Positions 18,259 to 32,009 of a stretch of DNA of 64,000 nt are shown here, one piece after another. Origin of the DNA: Gammaproteobacteria bacterium. GTDB lineage: Bacteria; Pseudomonadota; Gammaproteobacteria; Ga0077536. Both the position numbers and the translations under genes were made by a program. Under the pieces are notes generated by a model. That model worked only from the letters and a program-made list of their open reading frames with translations. It was not told the origin of the DNA and ran no database searches. Location of the stretch: positions 62,001 through 126,000 of the forward strand of contig JACQWY010000014.1 of the NCBI GenBank assembly GCA_016209015.1, given 5' to 3'. Within the stretch, counting starts at the first letter, position 1; each line of letters opens with the position of its first letter.

Positions 18259-18833
18259 TGGCCCGCATAAACCTACTGCCATGGCGCGAGGAACTGAGGC
18301 GCCAGCGGCGCATCGAGTTTCTGACCATCGTAGGCATCTGCGCCGCGATCACGCTCGTCGTGTGGGGCGGCATTCATCTATATTACAACCAGCGCATCGA
18401 CTATCAGAAGGAACGCAACGATTACCTCGATACCCAGATTCTGAAGCTCGACAAGCAGATCAAGGAGATCCAGGAGCTCGAGAAGGAGAAGGAGCGTCTC
18501 ATCGCGCGCATGAAGGCCATCGAGAGCCTCCAGACCAGCCGCCCGGTGGTCGTGCACATCTTCGACGAGCTCGTGACTTCGCTGCCGGACGGCGTGTATC
18601 TCAAGCAGATCGCCCAAAAGGGCAGCAAGATCGAAATCAAGGGCGTCGCCGAGTCGAATGCGCGCGTGTCGAACTTCATGCGCAACGTCGAGAAATCGGA
18701 ATGGCTCAAGAATCCCAAGCTCGACATCATCCAGAGCGCGAGCGAGGACGGCCGGCGCATCGCCACGTTCATCCTGCGCGTGGAGCAGAACGCGCCGAAG
18801 CCTGAGATCAGCAAAGAGGGCGATGCGTCATGA
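18258..18833 (+). CDS. pilN: Type IV pilus inner-membrane protein PilN
   Basis: A 191-aa bitopic protein. The conserved N-terminal motif ARINLLPWREE binds PilM. One membrane helix (residues ~22-42) precedes a coiled coil (~45-90, rich in KQIKEIQELEKEKERL) and a small periplasmic ferredoxin-like domain. It forms a heterodimer with PilO. It overlaps pilM by 1 nt and pilO by 4 nt. Confidence 0.96.
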
Positions 18834-19471
18834 AGATGTCGGACATCAAGAACCTCTCCTTCGACAATGTCGGCAGCTGGCCGCTGCCCATCAAGATCGT
18901 ATTCACGCTGCTCGTCTGCGCGGCGATCATGGGCCTGGCCGTCTGGAAGGACATCACGCCGCTCCAGACCGATCTGCAGAAGGCCCAGGCGCAGGAAGTG
19001 GACAAGCGCAAGACGTTCGAGCAGAAGCAGAAGAAGGCCGCGAATCTCTCGGCGCTGAAGCAACAGCTCGAGGACATCAAGGATACGTTCGGCGATCTGC
19101 TGAAGCGCCTGCCGAACAAGACTGAAGTCGCCGCGCTGCTCGTCGACATCTCGCAGCAAGGCCTGGCTGCGGGCCTCGAGTTCGAGCTGTTCAAGCCGGG
19201 ACAGGAGCGCCCTGCCGACTTCTACGTCGAGCTGCCCATCCAGATCAAGGTCATCGGCAACTACCACGAGTTCGGCACATTCATCAGCGGCGTTTCCGAT
19301 CTGCCGCGCATCGTAACGAACCACGACATTCGCATCACGCCCGGCAACAGCGGGAAACTCGTACTGGAGACCACGGCGAAGACGTATCGCTACATGGACG
19401 AGGAAGAGGAGGGGGTCGAGGCGAAGAAGGCGGCGAAGAGCACCGCCAAGAAGCCCGGGGGTAAGAAGTGA
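18830..19471 (+). CDS. pilO: Type IV pilus inner-membrane protein PilO
   Basis: A 213-aa bitopic partner of PilN. It has a short cytoplasmic N-terminus, a membrane helix (residues ~20-40), a periplasmic coiled coil (QKQKKAANLSALKQQLEDI) and a C-terminal ferredoxin-like domain (YVELPIQIKVIGNYHEFGTF). The tail is acidic then lysine-rich (EEEEGVEAKKAAK). It links the inner-membrane platform to PilP and the secretin. It overlaps both neighbours by 4 nt. Confidence 0.95.
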   Translation: MKMSDIKNLSFDNVGSWPLPIKIVFTLLVCAAIMGLAVWKDITPLQTDLQKAQAQEVDKRKTFEQKQKKAANLSALKQQLEDIKDTFGDLLKRLPNKTEVAALLVDISQQGLAAGLEFELFKPGQERPADFYVELPIQIKVIGNYHEFGTFISGVSDLPRIVTNHDIRITPGNSGKLVLETTAKTYRYMDEEEEGVEAKKAAKSTAKKPGGKK

Positions 19472-20040
19472 TGAACGGCGCACGGAAGAGAACATTGAGC
19501 CCGGTACTCGTCGGGTGTGTGTTGCTCCTGCCCCTGGCGGGCTGCGTCAGCAAGGACAAGAGCGACCTCGAGAAGTACGTCGAAGACGTCCTGGCGCGCA
19601 AGGGCGGCCAGATCCAGCCGTTGCCGCCCATCAAGCCGTATGAGCGCTACATCTATCAGTCCGCCGAAAAAGGACTGCGCGATCCCTTCCAGTCGTTCCT
19701 GAACGAGGAGCCGAAGAAGGAGACCGTCGAGGCGCCGGCGAACGAATCGCAGAAGCACTTCATCGACGAGATGCAGACCCACAATCCGGAGGAACTGGAG
19801 AGCTTCGAGCTCGACAGCCTGCGCATGGTCGGCATCCTCCAGAACAACGACGAGCTGTGGGGCATCGTCAAGGACAATGCCGGCACCGTGCATCGCGTCC
19901 AGGTCGGCAACTACATGGGCCGCAACTTCGGCAGGATCACGACGATTCAGGAAGACAAGATCGAGCTGCGCGAGATCATCAAGACTCCGCAAGGAAATTA
20001 CGAAGAACGCCAAGCGACCTTGGCCCTGAGTGAACAGTAA
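19468..20040 (+). CDS. pilP: Type IV pilus lipoprotein PilP
   Basis: A 190-aa lipoprotein (lipobox LPLAGC near residue 26) with the PilP periplasmic beta-domain (RMVGILQNNDELWGIVKDNAGTVHRVQVGNYMGRN). It connects PilNO to the secretin PilQ. The linker RDPFQSF matches other PilP proteins. It ends 22 bases before the chosen pilQ start. Confidence 0.95.
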   Translation: MMNGARKRTLSPVLVGCVLLLPLAGCVSKDKSDLEKYVEDVLARKGGQIQPLPPIKPYERYIYQSAEKGLRDPFQSFLNEEPKKETVEAPANESQKHFIDEMQTHNPEELESFELDSLRMVGILQNNDELWGIVKDNAGTVHRVQVGNYMGRNFGRITTIQEDKIELREIIKTPQGNYEERQATLALSEQ

Positions 20041-20062
20041 ACCCAAGCTAGGGGTAAACGAA

Positions 20063-22285
20063 ATGAGAGCTGCGCCAATCACAACCATCCGAAATGAATC
20101 CTCTGCGCGGACCGGGAGTCCGCGCGGCGGATTGCAGGGGCTGCTCGCCGGCTTCGTCGCGATCGCGGCGGGCCTGCTGTCGCAGGCTGCACTGGCGGCG
20201 ACCCTCGAGGACATCAAGTTCACGTCGCTGCCGGGGGATCGGGTGCAAATCGCCCTGAAGCTCTCCGAGCCGATGACGAGTGACCCCCTGAGCTTCACGA
20301 TCGACAACCCGGCGCGCATCGCGCTCGACTTTCCGGGAACCGAGCTCAAGGTCCCCTCCAAGGTCCAGAACATCGGGGTCGGCAAGGCCCAGAGCGTCGT
20401 CGCCGTCGAAGCCGATGGACGAACCCGCGTCGTGGTGAATCTCGCGCAGCTCGTGCCCTACGAAGTGAAGACCGCGGGCAATACGGTCACGGTCACGCTC
20501 GAGGGGAATGCGGCGAACATCTCGGCCGACGTGGTCGCGGGCGCGACTACCTCGCCGTCGCGAGCGACCGCCGCCCCGGGCGCGCCCGCGCCTGCATCGT
20601 CGGCGATGACCATGCCGGGCTCGGCCCGCAACGCGCAGATTCGCGGCGTGGATTTCCGGCGCGGTGCGGCCGGCGAGGCGCAGATCGTCGTCGACCTGTC
20701 CGACCCGAACGTCGGCGTGAACATCCAGGAGCAGGGCGGCAAGATCCTCGTCGACTTCGCAGGGACCGGGCTGCCCGAGCAGTTCGATCGCAAATTGGAC
20801 GTGGTGGATTTCGCGACGCCCGCGAAGGAAGTGGATACCTTCAAGCACGGCAACGGTACGCGCATGGTCGTGACGCCGTCGAATCAGAACTTCGAGCACC
20901 TCGCCTACCAGTCCGAGAACGTTTTCACCCTCGAGCTCAAGCCGCTGACGAAGCAGGAGCAGGAGGCAGCGAAGAAGGAGAAGTTCGGCTACACGGGTGA
21001 GCGGCTCTCGCTCAACTTCCAGAACATCGAGGTTCGGGCGGTGCTGCAGCTCATCGCCGACTTCACGGGCTTCAATCTGGTGGCGAGCGATACCGTCGGC
21101 GGCAACGTCACGCTGCGCCTCAAGAACGTGCCCTGGGACCAGGCGATGGATTTGATCCTGAAGACCAAAGGCCTCGGCATGCGCAAGACAGGCAATGTCG
21201 TGATGGTGGCCCCGCAGGAAGAAATCGCCCAGCGCGAAAAACTCGAGCTCGAGGCACAGAAGCAGCTCCAGGAGCTCGCGCCGCTGCGCACGGAGTTCCT
21301 GCAGATCAACTATGCGAAGGCATCCGACATCGCCGCATTGATCAAAGCCGACGCGAACCGCCTCCTCTCCGAGCGAGGTAACGTGACCGTCGACGCCCGT
21401 ACGAACACCCTCCTGATTCAGGACACCGCGGAGAATCTGACCGAAATCCGCAAGATCGTCACGGCCCTCGACATTCCGGTTCGCCAGGTGCTCATCGAGT
21501 CGCGCATCGTGGTGGCGAGCGAGGACTTCAGCAAGGATCTCGGCGTGAAGTTCGGCTACAGCCAGAACAGCAACATCAAGAACCTGCAACTCGACGCGAA
21601 CGGCGAAGGCGGCTTCAACAGCGTCATCGGCGGCGCGCAGGCTGGCGACGTCAAGTACCCCGGAACGACCACGTTCCACACGGACGGCAAGGAAAACTAC
21701 ATCGTCAGCCTGCCGGTCGCGAACCCCGCCGGGGCGCTCAAGTGGTCGATCGGCAAGATCGGCAGCTATCTGCTGCAGCTCGAGCTGTCGGCCCTGCAGT
21801 CCGAGGGCAAGGGCGAAATCATCGCGAGCCCGCACGTCATCACCGCGAATCAGAAGGAAGCGCTCATCGAGTCCGGCACGGAAATCCCGTATCAGCAGGC
21901 GACTTCGAGCGGTGCGACTTCAGTGTCGTTCAAGAAGGCGGTGCTGAGCCTCAAGGTGACGCCGCACATCACACCGGACGATCGCATCATCATGGACCTC
22001 TCGGTGAACCGCGACGCCGTGGGCCAGATCTTCGCCGGCGTGCCGAGCGTGGACACGAACGAGGTCGACACCCAGGTGCTCGTCGACAACGGCGAGACGG
22101 TCGTGCTCGGCGGCATTTACAGCTCCTCGACACGCGACGCGGTGAACAAGGTGCCGTTCTTCGGCGACCTGCCCTACCTGAACCACCTGTTCAAGAACAC
22201 GCACACGGAAGCGAAGAAACAGGAGCTTCTCGTCTTCGTGACGCCGAAGATCCTGAAAGAGACGTTCACGCTGTCCGCGCGCTGA
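20063..22285 (+). CDS. pilQ: Type IV pilus secretin PilQ
   Basis: A secretin of about 740 aa forming the outer-membrane pore for the pilus. It has a signal peptide (to about ALAATLED), two N-terminal AMIN domains that bind peptidoglycan, an STN/N0 domain (ISLNFQNIEVRAVLQLIADFTGFN type), an N1/NolW domain, and the C-terminal secretin domain. The last carries the family signature VPFFGDLPYLNHLFKN. ATG 20063 is preferred over an in-frame GTG at 20030 inside pilP, because it has AGGGG upstream. A strong terminator follows. Confidence 0.95.
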   Translation: MRAAPITTIRNESSARTGSPRGGLQGLLAGFVAIAAGLLSQAALAATLEDIKFTSLPGDRVQIALKLSEPMTSDPLSFTIDNPARIALDFPGTELKVPSKVQNIGVGKAQSVVAVEADGRTRVVVNLAQLVPYEVKTAGNTVTVTLEGNAANISADVVAGATTSPSRATAAPGAPAPASSAMTMPGSARNAQIRGVDFRRGAAGEAQIVVDLSDPNVGVNIQEQGGKILVDFAGTGLPEQFDRKLDVVDFATPAKEVDTFKHGNGTRMVVTPSNQNFEHLAYQSENVFTLELKPLTKQEQEAAKKEKFGYTGERLSLNFQNIEVRAVLQLIADFTGFNLVASDTVGGNVTLRLKNVPWDQAMDLILKTKGLGMRKTGNVVMVAPQEEIAQREKLELEAQKQLQELAPLRTEFLQINYAKASDIAALIKADANRLLSERGNVTVDARTNTLLIQDTAENLTEIRKIVTALDIPVRQVLIESRIVVASEDFSKDLGVKFGYSQNSNIKNLQLDANGEGGFNSVIGGAQAGDVKYPGTTTFHTDGKENYIVSLPVANPAGALKWSIGKIGSYLLQLELSALQSEGKGEIIASPHVITANQKEALIESGTEIPYQQATSSGATSVSFKKAVLSLKVTPHITPDDRIIMDLSVNRDAVGQIFAGVPSVDTNEVDTQVLVDNGETVVLGGIYSSSTRDAVNKVPFFGDLPYLNHLFKNTHTEAKKQELLVFVTPKILKETFTLSAR

Positions 22286-22307
22286 GCGTCGCTGCCGCAG
22301 CATCGAG

Positions 22308-22337
22308 ACGCGGGGCCCCGGCCCCGCGTTTTTTTTT
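22308..22337 (+). terminator. Rho-independent terminator of the pil operon
   Basis: ACGCGGGGCC (22308-22317) pairs perfectly with GGCCCCGCGT (22320-22329), followed by a run of nine T residues. It lies 22 bases after the pilQ stop and should separate pil transcription from aroK. Confidence 0.85.
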
Positions 22338-22553
22338 GCTCTTCTCCGAACTGCGGGGCTGTTCCTCGGCACACCGCAGCGCGTATTTCCCACGTGTCGC
22401 CCTCGCGCAGGCGAGGGCCCATTCGTTCAGCCTCGGCGCCGAGGTCGAACCGCGGGCCCAGCGCAGAAGACGAGCGCGGTGCGGACCGGAGGTCGCGAAC
22501 GTCCGTCAGCCGAGGCGGAGTGCATCGACTGACCCCTCAGTCTGGAGAAGAAC
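22338..22553. repeat. 216-bp intergenic palindromic repeat element, copy A
   Basis: The ends form imperfect terminal inverted repeats: GCTCTTCTCCGAACTGCGG at the left and its near complement ending GTCTGGAGAAGAAC at 22553, with 17 of 21 positions matching. Inside is a perfect hairpin GCCCTCGC/GCGAGGGC (22399-22418). After it comes a module (from 22427) shared with the cluster at 63.4-63.8 kb, and then a segment CAGCCGAGGCGGAGTGC also found there. It contains no protein-coding gene. It looks like a non-autonomous REP/MITE-type element inserted between pilQ and aroK. Confidence 0.7.
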
Positions 22554-22616
22554 CTTTTTTTTGCGCCGGGCGCAGCGAGCTGGAACAATCTGCGGGAGGT
22601 CCCGGAGATCCCCGAC

Positions 22617-23132
22617 ATGTCGAAAAGCACGCGCCTCTTCCTCGTCGGCCCGATGGGCGCCGGGAAGACCACGGTGGGCCGCCGGCTCGCCAAGAGCCTC
22701 CATCGCAAGTTCCTCGATGCCGACCACGAGCTCGAACGGCGCACCGGGGTGAAGATCCCCGTCATTTTCGAAATCGAAGGTGAAGCGGGATTCAGGGCCC
22801 GCGAGAAGCGCCTCATCGCCGAGCTGACGGAGCTCGACGACGTCGTGCTCGCGACGGGCGGCGGCGCAATCCTCGATCCCGAAAGCCGTCAGACGCTCGC
22901 GGGCCGGGGTTTCGTGGTCTACCTGCATGCACCGATTGCGAAACTGCTCGCGCGCACGCGCTCCGACACGAACCGGCCGCTGCTGCGTACTGCGGATCCC
23001 GAAACCCGAATGCGCGAGCTGATCGCACAGCGTGAGCCCCTCTATCGCGAGGTCGCGGATTTGATCATCGACACCGGGGCACTTACATTGGGCGACATCG
23101 TCAAAACGATATTGAACGAAGCCGCCGCATGA
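22617..23132 (+). CDS. aroK: Shikimate kinase
   Basis: A 171-aa P-loop kinase phosphorylating shikimate at O3. It has Walker [12 protein letters not shown] (residues ~10-20), the shikimate-binding Asp in [24 protein letters not shown], and the lid with R in TNRPLL. Its position directly before aroB is the standard gammaproteobacterial order. It overlaps aroB by 4 nt. Confidence 0.97.
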   Translation: MSKSTRLFLVGPMGAGKTTVGRRLAKSLHRKFLDADHELERRTGVKIPVIFEIEGEAGFRAREKRLIAELTELDDVVLATGGGAILDPESRQTLAGRGFVVYLHAPIAKLLARTRSDTNRPLLRTADPETRMRELIAQREPLYREVADLIIDTGALTLGDIVKTILNEAAA

Positions 23133-24229
23133 TCACCGTCAACGTCGCCCTGTCCGCTCGCGCCTACCCGATTCTCATCGGTCCGGGACTGCTCGACGAC
23201 GCGGCACTCGTCGCCGCGCACATCCCCGGCCGCCAGGTTGCCCTGGTCACGAACGAAACGGTCGCCCCGCTCTATCTCGAGCGGCTGGAGAAGGCGCTCG
23301 CCGGACGGCAGCTCGTACGCATCGTTCTTCCGGATGGGGAACAGTACAAGACGCTCGAGAGCTTCAACGCCATCGTGAGCCGCATGCTCGAAGCCCGGCT
23401 CGAGCGCGGTTGCACGCTCGTCGCACTCGGCGGCGGGGTCGTCGGCGATGTCGCCGGCTTCGCCGCGGCCTGCTACCAGCGCGGCGTGCGCTTCGTGCAG
23501 ATACCCACGACGCTGCTCGCGCAGGTCGATTCCTCGGTCGGCGGCAAGACGGCCGTCAATCACGCGCTCGGCAAGAACATGATCGGGGCGTTCCATCAGC
23601 CGAGCGCCGTCATCGCCGACATTGCGACGCTGAACACGCTGCCCGATCGCGAGCTCCGTGCGGGACTCGCGGAAGTAATCAAGTACGGGCTCATCCAGGA
23701 TCTCGACTTCCTGGTCTGGCTCGAAGCCAATCTCGACGCCCTGCTCGCGCGCGATCCGGCGGCGCTCGCCGAAGCCGTGCGTCGCTCCTGTGAGCACAAG
23801 GCGGTGGTCGTCGCGGCCGACGAACGCGAGAGCGGACTGCGCGCCCTGCTGAATCTCGGGCACACGTTCGGCCACGCCATCGAGCACGCCCTCGGCTACG
23901 GGCAATGGCTGCACGGCGAGGCCGTCGCCGCCGGCATGTGCCTCGCCGCCGAGATGTCGGCGCGCCTGGGCCGGATTTCGCGCGCGGATGCCGACCGTGT
24001 GACGCGCCTGCTCGCGCGCGCCGATCTGCCGGTTTCGCCGCCGCCGGAAATTGCGCCGGCGACGCTGCTCGAGGCCATGAGCCTCGACAAGAAGAACAAG
24101 GACGGCCGGATCCGTCTCGTGCTCTTCGAAGCGCTCGGCCGCGCCGCGTTGTGCGACGACTACCCGCAGGACGCGCTGCTCGCGACGCTCGCGGAGGGGT
24201 CGCGCGCCGCGGCGCGCGCCATCGCATGA
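23129..24229 (+). CDS. aroB: 3-dehydroquinate synthase
   Basis: A 366-aa NAD- and metal-dependent enzyme converting DAHP to 3-dehydroquinate. Signature segments are [57 protein letters not shown] and the zinc-binding [13 protein letters not shown]. It is translationally coupled to aroK (ATGA). Confidence 0.97.
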   Translation: MITVNVALSARAYPILIGPGLLDDAALVAAHIPGRQVALVTNETVAPLYLERLEKALAGRQLVRIVLPDGEQYKTLESFNAIVSRMLEARLERGCTLVALGGGVVGDVAGFAAACYQRGVRFVQIPTTLLAQVDSSVGGKTAVNHALGKNMIGAFHQPSAVIADIATLNTLPDRELRAGLAEVIKYGLIQDLDFLVWLEANLDALLARDPAALAEAVRRSCEHKAVVVAADERESGLRALLNLGHTFGHAIEHALGYGQWLHGEAVAAGMCLAAEMSARLGRISRADADRVTRLLARADLPVSPPPEIAPATLLEAMSLDKKNKDGRIRLVLFEALGRAALCDDYPQDALLATLAEGSRAAARAIA

Positions 24230-24251
24230 ACCGACGCGCGCCCACGACCGC

Positions 24252-25394
24252 ATGAATAACGACGCGGGCCCTGGGCTCGCGCCCTACGCCGTCTCGGAGG
24301 CGAATTCCCGCGGCCGGCGGCATGCCGAGCCCGCGCCGCGCCGGCGCACCCAGTTCCAGCGCGATCGCGATCGCGTCATCCATTGCTCCGCTTTCCGACG
24401 CCTCGAATACAAGACCCAGGTCTTCGTGAACCACGAAGGCGACATGTTCCGCACGCGCCTCACGCACACCCTCGAGGTCGCGCAGATCGCGCGGACGATG
24501 GCGCGGGCGCTCAGGCTGAACGAGGATCTCACCGAGGCGATCGCCCTCGCCCACGATCTCGGCCACACGCCTTTCGGTCACGCCGGCCAGCACGCCCTGA
24601 ACGAATGCATGCGCGACTTCGGGGGCTTCGAGCACAACCTCCACTCCATACGCGTGGTCGACGAGCTCGAGATGCGCTATCCGGCATTCCCAGGGCTGAA
24701 CCTGCTGTTCGAGACGCGCGAGGGTATGCTGAAGCACTGCAATCGCGCGGATGCCGAGGCACTCGGGGAGCTCGGGCGGCGCTTCGTCGAAGGACGACAG
24801 GCGTCGCTCGAAGCACAGATTGCGAACGTCGCCGACGAAATCGCCTACAACCATCACGACATGGACGACGGGCTGCGCGCGCAACTGCTCACCCCGGATC
24901 AACTCCTCGCGCTGCCGTTCGTGCGCGATACCACGGAAGTCGTCATGCGGCGCTGGCCGGAGGCGGACGCCAAGCGCCTGCGCTACACCGTCATCCGCGA
25001 AATGCTGAACTGCTTCGTGCTGGACCTCATCGACGCGACGACGGAGCGTCTGGCGCAGCTCTCGCCGCGCGACATAGAGGACATCCGCGCGCATTCGAGC
25101 GCGCTCGTCGATTTCAGTCCGGGGATCCGGGCTCATCACCTCGAGCTCAAGCGGCTCCTCTTCTCGAAGCTCTACAAGCACGAACGCGTGTACGATATGG
25201 CGCAACGGTCGCAGGCCGTGGTGCGCGAATTGTTTTATGCTTTCATGCGCGAGCCGGGCCTGATCCCCGGCCCGGCCTCCGCCGGAACGACGGCAGAAGC
25301 GGCGACGGCGCAGCGCGTGGCGGACTACATCGCCGGCATGACGGACCGCTTCGCTATCGCCGAGCACCAGCGCCTTGCCGCCGCGGGAAGCTGA
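24252..25394 (+). CDS. dgt: dGTP triphosphohydrolase-like protein
   Basis: A 380-aa HD-domain deoxynucleoside triphosphate triphosphohydrolase. It has the conserved start RTQFQRDRDRVIHCSAFRRLEYKTQVF, metal-binding RLTHTLEV, HD in LAHDLGHTPFGHAG, and the late NHHDMDDG. It cleaves dNTPs to nucleoside and triphosphate. It follows aroB by 22 bases and precedes damX, an order frequent in Xanthomonadales-like genomes. Substrate preference within the family cannot be told. Confidence 0.92.
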   Translation: MNNDAGPGLAPYAVSEANSRGRRHAEPAPRRRTQFQRDRDRVIHCSAFRRLEYKTQVFVNHEGDMFRTRLTHTLEVAQIARTMARALRLNEDLTEAIALAHDLGHTPFGHAGQHALNECMRDFGGFEHNLHSIRVVDELEMRYPAFPGLNLLFETREGMLKHCNRADAEALGELGRRFVEGRQASLEAQIANVADEIAYNHHDMDDGLRAQLLTPDQLLALPFVRDTTEVVMRRWPEADAKRLRYTVIREMLNCFVLDLIDATTERLAQLSPRDIEDIRAHSSALVDFSPGIRAHHLELKRLLFSKLYKHERVYDMAQRSQAVVRELFYAFMREPGLIPGPASAGTTAEAATAQRVADYIAGMTDRFAIAEHQRLAAAGS

Positions 25395-25556
25395 TGTCGC
25401 GCAAGCCGGACCGGCCCGGAGCGCGGAATACTCGATGCCCAAGGCCCGAGCCCGGGCGCAAGGAGCGATGTGGTGATTGAACGGATGCCCGGGAACCGGT
25501 GGCGCGCCTGTTACACTCGGCCGCGCCTGCACACTGCTTCCTGAATCGAGCCTCGC

Positions 25557-27203
25557 ATGTCCGACGAAAACTTCCACATTGAACTCGACGACGTTCCGGC
25601 CGAGGCCACGGCGAACGAGCCCGCCTTCGACGCCGACAGCCTGCTCGTCACGCCGGCGCTGCAGCAGCGCATCGATCTCATCGAGCACCTGATCGACTTC
25701 GGGCGGCAGATCATTGTAATGGTCGGGCCGAGCGGTATCGGCAAGACGAACATGCTGCACGTGGTCGCGAACTGCGAGCACGACAACTGGGAGCGTCTGC
25801 ATTTGCGCGGCGGCCCGACGCTGAACGCGAAAGCGCTGGCGGCACGTCTGAACGGCGACATTGGCGCGGAGAAGCCGGCCAGTGACGAGCTCGACATCCA
25901 GCTCGACATGTTGCGTCGGCGCATGGTCGCCATCCAGCGCGGCGGTCACCTGCCGGTGCTGTTCCTCGATGATGCGGACCTGCTGCCGATGGATGCCGTG
26001 CAGTTCATCGTCGAGCTCGCACACACCGACGATCCGGAAGCCGAATTGCACGTCGTCATGACCGCGACGACCGGGCGTTCCGCGCTCGTCGACGATCTGC
26101 AGCGTCTCGTTCCGAACCATGCGCCCGTCCACGTCGTGGAGCTGCCGAAGTTCAACGATGCGCAGACCCGCGCGCTCGTGCAGAAGCTCGCGGAAACGAA
26201 CGGTCACGCAGACCCGGTCGCGTTCGCGGGCGAGCGGATCGCGGAAATCCAGGCGGAATCCGCCGGCATTCCGGAGCGCATCCAGGTACTCGCGCGCCAG
26301 CAGTTGCTCGCCGCGGCAGGCGCAGCCGCGCCGACGGCGCCGCGCCGGAAATTCACGCTCCGGATCAACCCGAAGCTCGTGGCGGCGCTCGGCCTGATGG
26401 GCGCGGTCGTCGCGACCGGGTACTGGTGGGCCGGCCGCCCGGCGCCACCTACGCCCGGCGGTCCCCACTCGTTCAACGAGCCGCAGGCACCGGTCAATGC
26501 CCCGGCGCCGGTGAACGACGCCCCGCCACCGCCCGCGGCGGCGCCGGCGCAACCGCTCAGACCCGGCGAGATCGCCGTGCCGCTGCCGCCGCCGGCCGAC
26601 GCCGCGCCGCCGGCGGCAGGCGGGCCCGCGCCGGGGGTACCGGCTCCAGCGGCCTCGGTCACGGCAACGCCGCTGCCGCCGCCTGCGGCCGCGCCCACGG
26701 AGCCGGCGGCGGACGCGGCACCGTCCCCGGAACCGGCGAAGAACACCGTGGAGCGGGCCCCGGAGACACCCGAACACAGGCAGCCGCCGCCCGCCGAACC
26801 CGCGGCGACGAGCGCGGAGAAAAAATCCGCCACCGAGAAGAAGAAGCAGCGCGCGAACGTCCAGAAAGGGGCGATGGCAGCGAAAACCGCGAAGACGAAA
26901 GACGCCCCCGCGCCCACGGCGCCGTCGGTCATTGCGAAGGCCGCCCCGGGCACGCAGGTCATACAGCTCTTCGGCCTGCGCGACCGGACGAAGGCGCAGC
27001 GCTTCATCGAGGCCCATGGGATCGGCGGCAGCGCGAGCATCGTCGCGAGCAGTTTGAACGGCAGTCCGCTCTATGTCGTGACGTATGGGCAGTACCCGAG
27101 CCGCAAAGCCGCCCAGCAGGCGCTGTCGGCCTTACCTGCGGATCTCAAAGCATTGAAACCGTGGATCCGCTCGGCTGCGAGCCTCGCGGGCGGCACACCC
27201 TGA
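25557..27203 (+). CDS. damX: DamX-like AAA ATPase with SPOR domain
   Basis: A 548-aa protein. It has an N-terminal ExeA-type AAA ATPase (residues ~25-250, Walker A VGPSGIGKTN, Walker B LPVLFLDDAD). A membrane helix (~280-297) precedes a long Pro/Ala-rich periplasmic linker (~300-460) and a C-terminal SPOR domain (~465-548, VIQLFGLRDRTKAQRFIEAHG). It acts at the division septum. The position after aroB/dgt matches the classical damX locus. The 162-bp gap before it has only a weak extended -10-like TGTTACACT near 25509. Confidence 0.9.
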   Translation: MSDENFHIELDDVPAEATANEPAFDADSLLVTPALQQRIDLIEHLIDFGRQIIVMVGPSGIGKTNMLHVVANCEHDNWERLHLRGGPTLNAKALAARLNGDIGAEKPASDELDIQLDMLRRRMVAIQRGGHLPVLFLDDADLLPMDAVQFIVELAHTDDPEAELHVVMTATTGRSALVDDLQRLVPNHAPVHVVELPKFNDAQTRALVQKLAETNGHADPVAFAGERIAEIQAESAGIPERIQVLARQQLLAAAGAAAPTAPRRKFTLRINPKLVAALGLMGAVVATGYWWAGRPAPPTPGGPHSFNEPQAPVNAPAPVNDAPPPPAAAPAQPLRPGEIAVPLPPPADAAPPAAGGPAPGVPAPAASVTATPLPPPAAAPTEPAADAAPSPEPAKNTVERAPETPEHRQPPPAEPAATSAEKKSATEKKKQRANVQKGAMAAKTAKTKDAPAPTAPSVIAKAAPGTQVIQLFGLRDRTKAQRFIEAHGIGGSASIVASSLNGSPLYVVTYGQYPSRKAAQQALSALPADLKALKPWIRSAASLAGGTP

Positions 27204-27265
27204 GCCGCCCTCCGCTTGCCCGCGTGCACGCGATTCGCTAACCCACCCGGTCCGACGCCGCGCGG

Positions 27266-27294
27266 GTGACACCCCGCGACTCGGCGGCTATAAT
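27266..27294 (+). promoter_or_regulatory. Sigma-70 promoter of gltBD
   Basis: GTGACA (27266-27271) and a perfect TATAAT (27289-27294) with a 17-bp spacer, about 100 bases before the gltB ATG. It is one of the best promoter matches in the window. Confidence 0.7.
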
Positions 27295-27395
27295 CGCCGT
27301 CCTTTTGGCCGCGCTCAGCGGTCCTCGAATTGGCCCGAAATCTGCGACGTAAACCGCTCGCAGTCTCGATTTGCTCAACCGGCAGGTGTTCACAC

Positions 27396-32001
<4,606 letters not shown>

Positions 32002-32009
<8 letters not shown>

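Noticed and set aside
23691-27017. 1108-codon minus-strand frame opposite aroB, dgt and damX
   Set aside because: It spans several well-supported sense genes and their gaps and has Arg/Gly-rich composition and no recognisable domain.
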